A DNA stretch of 59,330 bases from assembly GCA_964242925.1 (NCBI GenBank), contig CAXTBW010000015.1, positions 1-59,330 on the forward strand, written 5' to 3'. Both the position numbers and the translations under genes were made by a program. This document shows, piece after piece, positions 1-8,405 of this stretch (the first letter of the stretch is position 1; every line of letters starts with the position of its first letter). Under the pieces are notes generated by a model. That model was not told the origin of the DNA. It did no database searches and saw only the letters and a list, made by a program, of their open reading frames with translations. The DNA comes from LMUY01 sp964242925 (lineage in GTDB: Bacteria; Pseudomonadota; Alphaproteobacteria; Acetobacterales; Acetobacteraceae).

Positions 1-394
1 CCCGGCCGTAGATGGTGCCGTTCACGCGCTGCTGCGCCTCGAACGCCTTCTCCAGGTTGGTCCAGGCCTCCTCGCGGCGGGCCTTCTCGCGCGACAGCAC
101 GATGGAGCCGTCGCGGTCCTCGTAGCGCTCGACGAACAGCTCGATCAGGTCGCCGGGCTTGACCTCGGGGGCGGCGCCCGGCGGGCCGAACTCCTTGAGC
201 GCGACGCGGCCTTCGCTCTTGAGCCCGACATCCACGATGGCGAATTCGTCGGTCAGGCGCAGCACGCGGCCGGTGACGACGGACCCGTCGAAGCCGGTGT
301 CCCGGCCAAGGGTCTCGTCGAGCAGGGAGGCGAAGTCCTCGCCGCCCGGGTTATGCGAATTGGAGTAGTCGTGGGCGACGGCTTGAGATGCCAT
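1..394 (-). CDS. rpsA: 30S ribosomal protein S1, N-terminal part
   Basis: The frame opens at an ATG at 394 and runs off the left edge of the window, giving 131 residues that begin MASQAVAHDYSN. An acidic leader is followed by the first S1 (OB-fold) repeat, with the typical segments GRVLRLTDEFAIVDVG and GDLIELFVERYED, then SREKARREEAW. S1 binds mRNA on the 30S subunit and helps initiation. It lies downstream of cmk on the same strand, which is the usual alphaproteobacterial order aroA-cmk-rpsA. Only the first quarter of the protein is present; the rest lies outside the window. Confidence 0.95.
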   Translation of the reverse strand, partial: MASQAVAHDYSNSHNPGGEDFASLLDETLGRDTGFDGSVVTGRVLRLTDEFAIVDVGLKSEGRVALKEFGPPGAAPEVKPGDLIELFVERYEDRDGSIVLSREKARREEAWTNLEKAFEAQQRVNGTIYGR

Positions 395-549
395 GTGTGT
401 GGTTTGCTTCCTGATGCGGGCGCGTCTGGCGCCGGTGTGTGCGCGCCCGGTTGGGGGCGCGGCTAGCCCGTGGTGCACGGGCCGGATTTACGGGGTCTCG
501 CGGTGGTAAGACACCTCGGGAGGGTAGAGAGTCAAGTGAAGCGGTGCTT

Positions 550-1182
550 TTACGAGCCGATTCCGGTTTGAACGCCGCGGATTTTCAGTATCGCCGCCGC
601 GAAAGCCTCATCCGGGCTCATAGACGTGGTGTCCAGCGCAATAGCGTCGTCCGCCGGCCGCAACGGCGCCGCCGCCCGCGCTGCATCCAACGCGTCGCGG
701 GCCTGCATCTCCGTCGTTACATCTGCGACCGTCCGGGACGCATCGCGCGACGCGAGTTCCTTCCAGCGCCGTTCGGCCCGCGCCTCCAGGCTGGCGGTGA
801 CGAACAGCTTCACCTCGGCGTCCGGGAAGATCACCGTGCCGATGTCCCGCCCGTCCAGCACCGCGCCGCCACGCTCCGCGAAACTGCGCTGGAACGCCAG
901 CAACGCCGCGCGCACGCCTGGCACGGCGGCCACCAGGCTGGCGGCGTGGTCCGCGGCCGGGCCGCGCAGATCCGAGCGCGCCAGGTCGGCCGGCTGGAGC
1001 GCCAGCGCTTGGGCCTCGGCGACGGCGGGGTCGGCCGGGTCGGCGCCCTGGTCCAGCACGCGGCGGCCCACGGCGCGATACAGCAGCCCGGTGTCGAGAT
1101 AGGGCAGCCCCAATTCGGCCGCCAGCCGGCGCGCCAGCGTGCCCTTCCCCGCCGCGGCCGGCCCGTCGATGGCGACGATCAC
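550..1182 (-). CDS. cmk: Cytidylate kinase
   Basis: The protein has 210 residues, normal for the family. It phosphorylates CMP and dCMP with ATP in the cytoplasm. The P-loop is GPAAAGKGT near residue 7, then LPYLDTGLLYRAVG (CMP site) and LDGRDIGTVIFPDA, and it ends in the usual RD.aR..APL.pA.DA segment. A GTG at 1182 is chosen as start because it overlaps the aroA stop by 4 bases (GTGA) and leaves only four residues before the conserved IDGPAAAGKGT. An upstream start would run back through aroA in another frame. It is translationally coupled to aroA and followed by rpsA. Confidence 0.95.
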   Translation of the reverse strand: MIVAIDGPAAAGKGTLARRLAAELGLPYLDTGLLYRAVGRRVLDQGADPADPAVAEAQALALQPADLARSDLRGPAADHAASLVAAVPGVRAALLAFQRSFAERGGAVLDGRDIGTVIFPDAEVKLFVTASLEARAERRWKELASRDASRTVADVTTEMQARDALDAARAAAPLRPADDAIALDTTSMSPDEAFAAAILKIRGVQTGIGS

Positions 1183-2492
1183 GAGATGGCCGCCCCCAGG
1201 CCGCGCATCAGGGCGGCGAACCCGGGGAAGCTCGTCTCGATGAATGCCGCGTCGTCCACCGCAACCGGCGCCTCGGTCGCCTGGCCCAGCACCAGCGCGC
1301 TCATCGCCAGCCGGTGGTCCATGTGCGTCGCCACGGTGCAGCCGCCCGGCGCGCGGCCGGCGCCCTCCACCAGCAGGTCGTCGCCCTCGATGCTCACCCG
1401 CGCGCCGGCCGCCTGCAGCATGGCGGCGGTGGCGGCCAGGCGGTCGCTCTCCTTCACCCGCAGCTCCGCCAGGCCGCTCATGCGCGTCGTGCCGGCAGCA
1501 AAGGCGGCGGCCACGGCGAGCACCGGGTATTCGTCGATCATCGACGGCGCGCGCTCCGCCGGCACGTCGACCGCACGCAGCGCGACATGCTCGGCCAATA
1601 TGTCGCCCACCGGCTCGCCGCCCTCCATCCGCTCGTTCGACACGCGCAGCGCCGCCCCCATCTCCCGCAGCGTGGCGAACAGCCCGGTGCGCAGCGGGTT
1701 CAGGCCCACGCCGGCCAGCGTCACGGCCGACCCCGGCACGAGCAGCGCCGCCACGATCGGGAAGGCGGCGCTGGAGGGGTCGCCGGGCACGGTCACGTCC
1801 CGCGCCAGCAGCTCCGGCTGGCCGACCAGGGTGATCACCCGGCCGGCGCCGTCCGCCTCCACCACGACCGCCGCGCCGAAATGCCGCAGCATCGCCTCGC
1901 TGTGGTCCCGGGTCGCCGCCGGTTCCTCCACCACCGTCAGGCCCGGCGCGTTCAGCCCGGCCAGCAGGATGGCGGACTTCACCTGCGCCGAGGCCACCGG
2001 CAGGCGGTAGCGGATCGGCATCGCGTCGCGCGCGCCCTCGATGGCGAGCGGCAGCCGCCCGCCGGCGCGCCCGCAGAACCGGGCGCCGCACAGCTCCAGC
2101 GGCGCCGTCACCCGGCGCATGGGCCGGCGGCGCAGGCTGGCGTCCCCGGTCATCACGGCGTGCAGCTCGCTGCTGGCCAGCATGCCCGCCAGCAGCCGCG
2201 CCGCCGTGCCGGAGTTGCCCATGTCCAATACGTCGTCCGGCTCGGCCAGCCCGCCCACGCCGCGCCCCGCCACGCGCCACGACGCGCCGTCGCGTTCGAC
2301 CACCGCGCCCAGCGCGCGCATGGCGGCGGCGGTGCGCAGCACGTCCTCGCCCTCCAGCAGCCCGTCGATGCGGGTCCAGCCGACAGCCAGCGCGGCGAAC
2401 ATCAGCGCCCGATGGCTGATCGACTTGTCGCCGGGCACGCGGGCCGTGCCGGTCAGCGCGCCTTGCGGCCGGCGTGCGGTGAGGGGTTGCAT
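1179..2492 (-). CDS. aroA: 3-phosphoshikimate 1-carboxyvinyltransferase (EPSP synthase)
   Basis: The protein has 437 residues. It joins PEP to shikimate 3-phosphate in the chorismate pathway (cytoplasmic). Motifs seen are VPGDKSISHRALMFAALA near residue 19, LDMGNSGTAARLLAGM, the SLRRRPM loop, VKSAILLAGLNAPG, SMIDEYPVLAVAAA and ESDRL. The loop after the LDMGNSGT segment is G-T-A-A-R. This resembles class II-like alphaproteobacterial enzymes more than the enterobacterial class, but I cannot classify inhibitor sensitivity from this. ATG at 2492 sits just before the conserved N-terminus. It is the first gene of the aroA-cmk-rpsA string and divergent from the TIGR02300 gene. Confidence 0.95.
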   Translation of the reverse strand: MQPLTARRPQGALTGTARVPGDKSISHRALMFAALAVGWTRIDGLLEGEDVLRTAAAMRALGAVVERDGASWRVAGRGVGGLAEPDDVLDMGNSGTAARLLAGMLASSELHAVMTGDASLRRRPMRRVTAPLELCGARFCGRAGGRLPLAIEGARDAMPIRYRLPVASAQVKSAILLAGLNAPGLTVVEEPAATRDHSEAMLRHFGAAVVVEADGAGRVITLVGQPELLARDVTVPGDPSSAAFPIVAALLVPGSAVTLAGVGLNPLRTGLFATLREMGAALRVSNERMEGGEPVGDILAEHVALRAVDVPAERAPSMIDEYPVLAVAAAFAAGTTRMSGLAELRVKESDRLAATAAMLQAAGARVSIEGDDLLVEGAGRAPGGCTVATHMDHRLAMSALVLGQATEAPVAVDDAAFIETSFPGFAALMRGLGAAIS

Positions 2493-2612
2493 GAAGCGGC
2501 GCGTAGCAGGGCAGGCCCTACTTGGATAGCGTCCGGTTTGACAGTCTGCCGCTTGGGTGTCATGGGGCGCGCCCTGCCGGCCTATGTGCCGTTGCGTGAA
2601 GGAGCTGGCTGC

Positions 2613-2942
2613 ATGGTGAAGCCCGAACTCGGCTTGAAACGGGTCTGCGTGGCCTGCAGCGCCAAGTTCTACGACCTGCGCAAGACGCCCGCCGTGTGTC
2701 CGAAGTGCGGCACCGAACAGCCGGCTGAACTGCCGCGCGCCCGCCGCGCCGGCGGCAACGTGACCGACGACAAGCGCCCGAAGAAGCCGCCGGTGGCGGA
2801 CGACGCCGACGTTGAGGTGGAGGCGACGGAGGACGAGGCGGAGGACGACGCCGCCGAGGACGCGTCCGACCTCGAGGACGACGCCGACGCGATCCCCGAC
2901 GAGATCGAGGTCGAACCGGAAGCGGACGAGCGCGAGCGCTAA
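2613..2942 (+). CDS. TIGR02300 (FYDLN acid) family zinc-ribbon protein
   Basis: The protein has 109 residues. The N-terminal 45 carry a zinc-ribbon-like pair, CVACSAKFYDL and CPKCGTEQ, including the FYDL signature that names the family. The C-terminal 60 residues are almost entirely Asp and Glu. A purine-rich GAAGGAG lies about 8 bases before the ATG. The family is restricted to alphaproteobacteria, has no assigned function, and is usually found divergent from aroA, as here. The acidic tail suggests interaction with basic partners or nucleic-acid-binding proteins, but that is inference. Confidence 0.9.
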   Translation: MVKPELGLKRVCVACSAKFYDLRKTPAVCPKCGTEQPAELPRARRAGGNVTDDKRPKKPPVADDADVEVEATEDEAEDDAAEDASDLEDDADAIPDEIEVEPEADERER

Positions 2943-2969
2943 ACCGCCCGGGTCACGTCGGCGCGCGCA

Positions 2970-3103
2970 CCCCGTCATGCCAGGGCTTGACCCTGGCGCC
3001 CATGGCGTCCAGCCAAGCTGGCGCATCCAGATCGGGTTCTAACGGGCCAACAATGCGCGCCGTCGTCAGTCGCGGCCGGGGGTCAAGCCCTGGCATGACG
3101 GGG
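2970..3103. repeat. Intergenic inverted repeat, family A copy 1
   Basis: A perfect 24-base inverted repeat has arms at 2970-2993 and 3080-3103 separated by 86 bases. Each arm itself contains a small hairpin (CAGGG-cttga-CCCTG). Related copies lie at 8170-8351, 31449-31584 and 47453-47562, with a half copy near 21320. It sits between the TIGR02300 and LutA-like genes and holds no gene. Confidence 0.8.
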
Positions 3104-3115
3104 TGACGGGAAGAG

Positions 3116-3892
3116 TTAACGCCGCCCGCGCGGCATCCCGATCGGCGCGACCTCCCCGGTCATTCCCGCCAACACTTCCGCCACATGCCGCACCTCGACG
3201 GCGCTGCCCTCGCGCGACAGGCGGCCGGCCATGTTCAGCAGGCAACCGAGGTCGCCCGCCAGCAGCATCCCGGCGCCGGTCTCGCCGATGTCGCGCGTCT
3301 TGTCCGACACCATGCGGTTCGAGATGTCCGGATACTTCACGCAGAACGTGCCGCCGAAGCCGCAGCACACCTCCGGATCGGTCATCTCGCGCAACTCCAG
3401 CCCGGCCACGCTCTCCAGCAGCTGGCGCGGCTGCCGCTTGACGCCCATCTCCCGCAAGCCCGAGCAGGAATCGTGGTAGGTCGCCACGCCCTCGCACGCG
3501 ACGTCCACCGCCGCCATGCCCATCACATCCACCAGGAACTCGACCAGCTCGTGCGTGCGCCCGGCCAGCGCCTCCGCCCGGGCGAGCAGGTTGGGGTCGT
3601 CGGCGAACAGGCCGGGAAAATGGTGCGCGATCATGCCGCCGCACGAGCCCGACGGGACGACCACGTAATCAAACCCGGCGAACGCGTCGAGGATGCCGAC
3701 GGCCAGGTCGCGCGCGGTCGCCCGGTCCCCGGTGTTGTAGGCGGGCTGGCCGCAGCAGGTCTGCGCGCGCGGAACCTCCACCAGGCAACCGGCGCGCTCC
3801 AACAACCGGATGGCGGCGAAGCCTACCGTCGGGCGGTGCAGGTCCACCAGGCAAGTGACGAACAGGGCGACGCGCGGGCGGGCCTGAAGCAT
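3116..3892 (-). CDS. LutA/YkgE-type (Fe-S)-binding oxidoreductase subunit
   Basis: The protein has 258 residues and two CCG-domain repeats (cysteine-rich, formerly DUF224). The first shows QTCCGQPAYNTGD near residue 44 and SCGG near 83; the second shows HDSCSGLREM and EVCCGFGGTFCVKYPDIS near residue 175. This length and layout match LutA (YkgE), one subunit of the LutABC lactate oxidase complex, also related to GlpC and HdrB. No lutB or lutC lies beside it in the window, so the substrate is uncertain. A Tim44-like gene follows 12 bases upstream on the same strand. An alternative is a heterodisulfide-reductase-type subunit. Confidence 0.8.
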   Translation of the reverse strand: MLQARPRVALFVTCLVDLHRPTVGFAAIRLLERAGCLVEVPRAQTCCGQPAYNTGDRATARDLAVGILDAFAGFDYVVVPSGSCGGMIAHHFPGLFADDPNLLARAEALAGRTHELVEFLVDVMGMAAVDVACEGVATYHDSCSGLREMGVKRQPRQLLESVAGLELREMTDPEVCCGFGGTFCVKYPDISNRMVSDKTRDIGETGAGMLLAGDLGCLLNMAGRLSREGSAVEVRHVAEVLAGMTGEVAPIGMPRGRR

Positions 3893-3904
3893 GGTTGGGC
3901 GGCC

Positions 3905-4573
3905 CTAGGCGGACCGCGCCTGGGCCAACCGCCACGCCGGATCGGCGCGCGCGAGGTCGCGGGTGAACGTCCACTCGTCCCGCAATTCCATCACCGCATC
4001 GGCCCCGGACACATACTTGCCCGCGCGATCGAGCGTCTGGCTGATCTGGTCGGACACGAACCGCACGGTGATCGCGGCGACCGTGCCCTCTAGCGTGGCC
4101 ACCTCGATCGTCGCGTCGTTGATGCCGCGGATCTCGCTGGTCTGCGTCTCGCCGGCCGCCTCCCGCGCGGCAATCGCGCCCTCGAATGCGGCGTAGGTCT
4201 CGTCGGTCAGCAATGGGCGCAACGCATCGCGGTCCCCGGCGGCGAAACCGGTGACAATCATGCGGAACGCCGCCTCCGCCCCCGTCAGGAAATGCTGCGG
4301 CTCGAACGCGGCATCCACCCGGCGCATGCGTGCGAGCGTCTGCCCAACGTCCGAGCCGGGGTCGGGCACCGCGCGGCCCGCAGGGGCCGCCAGTTCGGCG
4401 ACGCCCTCGATCACCGGCCCTGCCGGGCGTGCGTCCGGGCGCGCCGGCGCGCTGCCGGGCTCGAACCCGCTGCGCCGCCCGAGGATGCCGCGCAGGCGCA
4501 GCACGAGGAACGCGGCGATCATGCCGAACAGCACCAGATCGATCGGAAACCCGCCAGAACCCATGCCGACCAC
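3905..4573 (-). CDS. Tim44/TimA-like domain protein
   Basis: The protein has 222 residues. A single N-terminal membrane segment (IDLVLFGMIAAFLVLRL, about residues 11-27) is followed by a short Pro/Ala-rich linker and a C-terminal Tim44-like domain of about 140 residues. Recognisable Tim44 segments are FLTGAEAAFRMIVTGFAAGD, L.PLLTDETYAAFEGAIAARE and ITVRFVSDQISQT. Bacterial homologues of the mitochondrial import subunit are inner-membrane anchored and usually sit near secB, as here. A second ATG three codons later (4564) is also possible. The precise role is not known. Confidence 0.85.
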   Translation of the reverse strand: MVGMGSGGFPIDLVLFGMIAAFLVLRLRGILGRRSGFEPGSAPARPDARPAGPVIEGVAELAAPAGRAVPDPGSDVGQTLARMRRVDAAFEPQHFLTGAEAAFRMIVTGFAAGDRDALRPLLTDETYAAFEGAIAAREAAGETQTSEIRGINDATIEVATLEGTVAAITVRFVSDQISQTLDRAGKYVSGADAVMELRDEWTFTRDLARADPAWRLAQARSA

Positions 4574-4684
4574 TCCTGCTGGTCAATAGATAGGCACACC
4601 GGCCACCAGGAGCAACGTCGCCGTCTTCTCCCGATCACTGGGAACGATTGCTCACCGCGGCGCGGCGGGCTACGGGATGCCGGC

Positions 4685-5278
4685 ATGATCCTGCTGCGCC
4701 ACGGACAGAGCGAGTTCAACCTCCACTTCACGGCCACCCGCAAGGATCCGGGGATCGAGGACCCGCGGCTGACCCCGCTCGGCCACGCGCAGGCGCAGCA
4801 AGCGGCGGACGCGCTCGCCGGCGAGACGATCGAGCGCATCGTCGCCTCCCCCTACACCCGCGCCTTGCAGACTGCCGAGCCGCTGGCCCGCCGCCTCGGC
4901 CTGCCCGTGCTGGTCGACGTCGCCGTGCGCGAGCGCTACGCCTACAAGTGCGACGTGGGCAGCGCCGTCGCCGACCTGCGCCAAGCCTGGCCCGGCCACG
5001 ACTTCTCGGCCGTCGAGGAGGTCTGGTGGCCGTCGCAGGACGAGCCGGAGGCGCACGTCATCCAACGCGCCGCCCGCTTCCGCGCCGCCATGGCCGCCGA
5101 CCCGGCGTGGCGCGGCACCGTGGTCATCAGCCACTGGGGTTTCATCCTGGCCATGACCGGCGTCAGCGTCGCCAATGGTGAATGGCTGCGCTGCGACCCG
5201 ACCGCCCCGGCGCCCGCGGAGATCGTGTGGCGCCATCCGCCGCCGCGTGCTACCGGCCCCGCACCTTCTGGAGTTTAG
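4685..5278 (+). CDS. Histidine phosphatase family protein
   Basis: The protein has 197 residues of the phosphoglycerate-mutase-like superfamily. The catalytic LLRHGQSEFN is at residues 3-12, followed by LTPLGHAQAQQAADAL, ASPYTRALQTAEPLA and the second catalytic histidine in VVISHWGFI near residue 144. These are the phosphate-pocket RHG, the R of YTRALQT and the distal H. The substrate cannot be told from sequence. It is four bases upstream of secB and probably co-transcribed with it. The chosen ATG at 4685 places RHG at the usual distance from the N-terminus. Confidence 0.88.
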   Translation: MILLRHGQSEFNLHFTATRKDPGIEDPRLTPLGHAQAQQAADALAGETIERIVASPYTRALQTAEPLARRLGLPVLVDVAVRERYAYKCDVGSAVADLRQAWPGHDFSAVEEVWWPSQDEPEAHVIQRAARFRAAMAADPAWRGTVVISHWGFILAMTGVSVANGEWLRCDPTAPAPAEIVWRHPPPRATGPAPSGV

Positions 5279-5282
5279 CTGA

Positions 5283-5822
5283 ATGTCCGAAACGACCCCC
5301 GCCCCGCAGGGCATGAACGGCGCCCCGCTGCCGGGCGGACCGCAGGCGGGCCCGCCGCTGGTGGTCAACATCCAGTTCGTGAAGGACCTCTCGTTCGAGG
5401 TGCCGGGGGCGCCCGAGATCTTCTCGACCCTGCGCTCGCAGCCGAACGTCCAGATCAACCTCGACGTCCAGGCCCGCCGCCTGCAAGACGGCGAGAACGT
5501 GTTCGAGGTCGTGCTCGTCACCCGCGCCGAGGCCACCGAGGGCCCGCCGCCCGAGGGCCAGACCGGCCAGCCCGGCCGCGCCGTGTTCATCGCCGAGCTG
5601 TCCTACGCCGGCATCTTCACCCTGACCGGCATCCCGGAAGCCTCCATCGAGCCCGTGCTGCTGATCGAATGCCCGCGCCTGCTGTTCCCATACGCCCGCA
5701 ACATCCTCGCCGACGTCACCCGCGACGGCGGCTTCCCGCCCGTGCTGCTGCAGCCCATCGACTTCGTAGCCCTATGGCAAGCCCGCAAGCAAGCCGCCGC
5801 CACGACGTCCACGACCGTCTAG
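5283..5822 (+). CDS. secB: Protein-export chaperone SecB
   Basis: The protein has 179 residues. A Pro/Gly-rich leader of about 30 residues precedes the SecB fold: VVNIQFVKDLSFEVPGAPE, INLDVQARRL, FEVVLVTRAEA, ELSYAGIFTLTGIPE, LLIECPRLLFPYARNI and DGGFPPVLLQPIDF. All are diagnostic. It holds preproteins unfolded and delivers them to SecA. Its alphaproteobacterial Tim44-like partner lies nearby on the opposite strand. Confidence 0.97.
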   Translation: MSETTPAPQGMNGAPLPGGPQAGPPLVVNIQFVKDLSFEVPGAPEIFSTLRSQPNVQINLDVQARRLQDGENVFEVVLVTRAEATEGPPPEGQTGQPGRAVFIAELSYAGIFTLTGIPEASIEPVLLIECPRLLFPYARNILADVTRDGGFPPVLLQPIDFVALWQARKQAAATTSTTV

Positions 5823-5904
5823 CGGCCGGGCGCCGGTCGCCCTCCCGCTGCACACCCATTGCCGAGCGGGACCCGCGGCGCGCTCTCGCAAGATCATCCG
5901 TCCT

Positions 5905-6000
5905 CGCGAGCCGTCGCTTGACGGCGCGGCGATCCAGGGCGGCGCATGCCGTGCGGGCTGCTGGGCTGGATCGTCGCCAAGCGCTCCCCGCAATGACGAT
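5905..6000. repeat. Intergenic repeat, family B copy 1
   Basis: About 95 bases closely match 37885-37983. Shared blocks include the start CGCGAGCC, the block GCGCGGCGATCCAGGGCGGC and the end GCAATGACGAT. Its outer parts can pair with each other. It lies between secB and an aldo/keto reductase gene and encodes nothing apparent. Confidence 0.75.
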
Positions 6001-6017
6001 ACGGCGCGCTCCGAGGC

Positions 6018-7004
6018 TCAGCCGTTGAGCGCGCGCATCGCGTCCGGCGCGTAACGCTCCCCGGACGCGGCGCCCGCGGGCAGCGCGTCGTCGAGCGCGG
6101 CGAGCTCCGCGTCGGTCAGCGCGAGGTCCGCCGCGGCCGCGTTCTGCTCCAGGTACCGCACCTTCTTGGTGCCTGGAATGGGGATGATGTCGTCGCCCTG
6201 CGCCAGCACCCAGGCCAGCGCGAGTTGACCCGGCGTGCACCCCTTCCCCGCCGCCAACTCGCCGATCCTGCCGACCAGGCGCAGATTGTCGTCGAACGCG
6301 GCGCCTTGGAAGCGCGGCGACGTGCGGCGCCAATCGTCCTTGTCCAGGTCCTCCAGCGTCTTGATCTGCCCGGTCAGGAAGCCGCGCCCAAGCGGGCTGT
6401 ACGGCACGAACCCGATGCCGAGCTCACGCAGCGTCGGCAGGATCTCCGCCTCGGGCTCCCGCGACCACAGCGAGTATTCGGTCTGCAACGCCGTGATCGG
6501 GTGCGCGGCGTGCGCGCGCCGGATGGTCGCCGGCGCCGCCTCCGACAGGCCGAGGAACCGCACCTTCCCCGCCTGCACCAGGCCGGCCATGGCGCCGACC
6601 GTGTCTTCGATCGGCGTCTTCGGGTCGACCCGGTGCTGGTACAGCAGGTCGATCACATCCACCCCAAGCCGCCGCAAACTGGCGTCGCAGGCGGAACGCA
6701 CGTAGTCCGGCGCGCCGCTGATCCCGGTGCGCTCGCCGTTCGGCCCCCAGGTGTTGGCGAACTTGGTGGCGATGAACACGCGGTCGCGCACCGGCTGCAG
6801 CACGCGGCCGACCAGCTCCTCGTTGGCGCCGTTGGCGTAGGCGTCGGCGGTGTCGAAGAAGGTCACACCGAGTTCCACCGCGCGCTGCAGCGTGCGGACG
6901 CTCTCGTCCGTGTCGCGCCCGCCGTAGAACGCCGACATCCCCATGCAGCCCAGCCCGACGGCGGACAGCTCCGGACCGTTGCGGCCCAGCCTGCGCGTTT
7001 TCAC
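6018..7004 (-). CDS. Aldo/keto reductase
   Basis: The protein has 328 residues with a complete TIM-barrel AKR. The catalytic tetrad is visible: Asp and Tyr in FFDTADAYANGANEELVG (about residues 49-54), Lys in VFIATKFAN and His in LLYQHRVDP. The NADPH pocket PIPGTKK is near residue 276. It resembles the YakC/AKR13 group that reduces small aldehydes. It ends three bases after an SDR gene on the same strand, which suggests a two-gene operon of carbonyl reductases. The physiological substrate is unknown. Confidence 0.9.
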   Translation of the reverse strand: MKTRRLGRNGPELSAVGLGCMGMSAFYGGRDTDESVRTLQRAVELGVTFFDTADAYANGANEELVGRVLQPVRDRVFIATKFANTWGPNGERTGISGAPDYVRSACDASLRRLGVDVIDLLYQHRVDPKTPIEDTVGAMAGLVQAGKVRFLGLSEAAPATIRRAHAAHPITALQTEYSLWSREPEAEILPTLRELGIGFVPYSPLGRGFLTGQIKTLEDLDKDDWRRTSPRFQGAAFDDNLRLVGRIGELAAGKGCTPGQLALAWVLAQGDDIIPIPGTKKVRYLEQNAAAADLALTDAELAALDDALPAGAASGERYAPDAMRALNG

Positions 7005-7007
7005 GGC

Positions 7008-7859
7008 CTAACCTCCCTCGGGGAAATCGGCGCCCAGGGTCGTGGCTTCCCAGGCGTCGAAATCCTTCTTCAGAACCACGAGCTTGTTGCGGGCGATCTC
7101 CAGCGCGGGCTTCCCCAATACGAGGTGCAGCGGCGGCTCGGCGGATTGCACGGCGGCGATGATGGCCTCCGCGGCGCGCACCGGGTCGCCGGGCTGCTTG
7201 CCGCTGCGGGCCTCCGTCTGCGCCCGGCGCGACCCGGCTGTCGCGTCGTAGTCGGCGATGCGGGTCGCGGATTGCTTGATGGATGGCCCAGCCCAGTTCG
7301 TGCGGAACGGCCCCGGCTCCACGACGACCACCTTGATGCCGAGCGGCGCGACCTCCTGGGCCAGCGAGTCCGACAGCCCCTCCACCGCGTATTTGGTGGC
7401 GTGGTAGTAGCCGGTGGCGGGAAAGCTCGCGAGGCCGCCGATGGACGAGATGTTCACGATGCAGCCGCTGCGACGCGCGCGCATGCCGGGCAGCACGGCG
7501 TTGGTCATCGCGACCAGCCCGAAGAAGTTGGCCTCGAACATGGCGCGCACCTCGGCGTCCTCGCCCTCCTCGACGGCGGCCAGGTAGCCGTAGCCGGCGT
7601 TGTTCACCAGCACGTCGACCTGGCCGAAACGCTCCTGCGCGGCCTTCGCAGCGTCGGCGACCTGGCCCGCATCGGTGACATCGAGCTTGAGCGCGATAGC
7701 CCGGTCCTCGTGGCCCTGCACCAGGTCCGCAACCTGCGCCGGATTGCGCGCAGTGACGACGGCGCGCCACCCGCGCTCGAGCACGAGGCGAGCAAGTTCG
7801 CGACCGAAGCCGGTGGAACAACCCGTGATGAACCAAACCGGACTGGCGGACTGAGACAT
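7008..7859 (-). CDS. SDR family oxidoreductase
   Basis: The protein has 283 residues, a classical short-chain dehydrogenase. The cofactor motif is TGCSTGFGRELA near residue 12, with NNAGYGYLAAVEE, catalytic Ser in IVNISSIGG and YHATK as the YxxxK motif. The C-terminal extension and VEPGPFRTNWAG place it with the group of 17-beta-HSD-like SDRs often called oxidoreductase YusZ-like. Asp rather than Arg after the second strand (LKLDVTD) does not settle NAD versus NADP. It lies just upstream of the aldo/keto reductase and probably leads that operon. Confidence 0.9.
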   Translation of the reverse strand: MSQSASPVWFITGCSTGFGRELARLVLERGWRAVVTARNPAQVADLVQGHEDRAIALKLDVTDAGQVADAAKAAQERFGQVDVLVNNAGYGYLAAVEEGEDAEVRAMFEANFFGLVAMTNAVLPGMRARRSGCIVNISSIGGLASFPATGYYHATKYAVEGLSDSLAQEVAPLGIKVVVVEPGPFRTNWAGPSIKQSATRIADYDATAGSRRAQTEARSGKQPGDPVRAAEAIIAAVQSAEPPLHLVLGKPALEIARNKLVVLKKDFDAWEATTLGADFPEGG

Positions 7860-8405
7860 CGTGTGACTTTCTGGTTGGGTGCGACGTCGGCGTTTGTCGG
7901 GCCAAGGCGTACAGCTAGACCCGGCTCAGGCGCACGAGGTGGAGCCGCTATATTTCTGCAAACACAACGAGAGCGTGCACGATGTGCCAGGTCATAGCAA
8001 GCCGCGTCGGCGCTCCGCGGTGGCGCCTTGCTGTTTCCATGCCACCCAACGACGGCCGGGCGAGCCGCGTCATTCACGCAAGCTAACCCCACCGTTGCCG
8101 ACACCGTTATCCCAGGGGCTTGAGTGACGACTGTCCGGTTCGCTTGCGCCGGCGCCCGACCCAACCGACTGTCATGCCCGGGCTTGACCCGGGCGCCCAC
8201 GCAGTGCGCGCGAAAAGATGGTTCGAGTACGGGCGCTATGATGCGGTCGGCGTCGCGTGGATGGCCGGATCAAGTCCGGCCAGGGCGGTAAAGAACTGCG
8301 CTAGAACGAAGTGCGATACCGGACAGCCATCGGCAGGCCCTGGCATGACGAGCTTGAGCGCCGTCGACGTGAACGCCGTTCCGGCTAATCAAGCGGCTTG
8401 CAAGG
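7860..8405. other. Non-coding stretch of about 545 bases
   Basis: No credible gene was found on either strand. It contains a diverged family A repeat in its right half, and the left half (7860-8160) shows nothing recognisable. It separates the SDR promoter side from the end of a PrpD-family gene, so a promoter for the minus-strand SDR/AKR pair should lie just right of 7860. Confidence 0.5.
8170..8351. repeat. Intergenic inverted repeat, family A copy 2
   Basis: The left arm near 8170-8200 carries GTCATGCCCGGGCTTGACCC, and the right arm at 8335-8351 carries GGCCCTGGCATGACG. An extra perfect hairpin, GGCCGGA-tcaag-TCCGGCC, is at 8263-8281. It is more degenerate than copy 1, and the arm spacing is longer. 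Confidence 0.65.

Noticed and set aside
2538..2566. TTGACA before the TIGR02300 gene as a promoter
   Set aside because: The -35 hexamer is good, but no acceptable -10 is found at 16-18 bases, so I do not list it.
2821..2940. The Asp/Glu-rich tail of the TIGR02300 protein as a low-complexity artefact or repeat
   Set aside because: The acidic tail is a known feature of the family and is coded in frame.
6225..7997. Open frame of about 590 codons opposite the aldo/keto reductase and SDR genes
   Set aside because: Antisense shadow of two recognised enzymes; composition is Arg/His/Gln rich and unlike a real protein.
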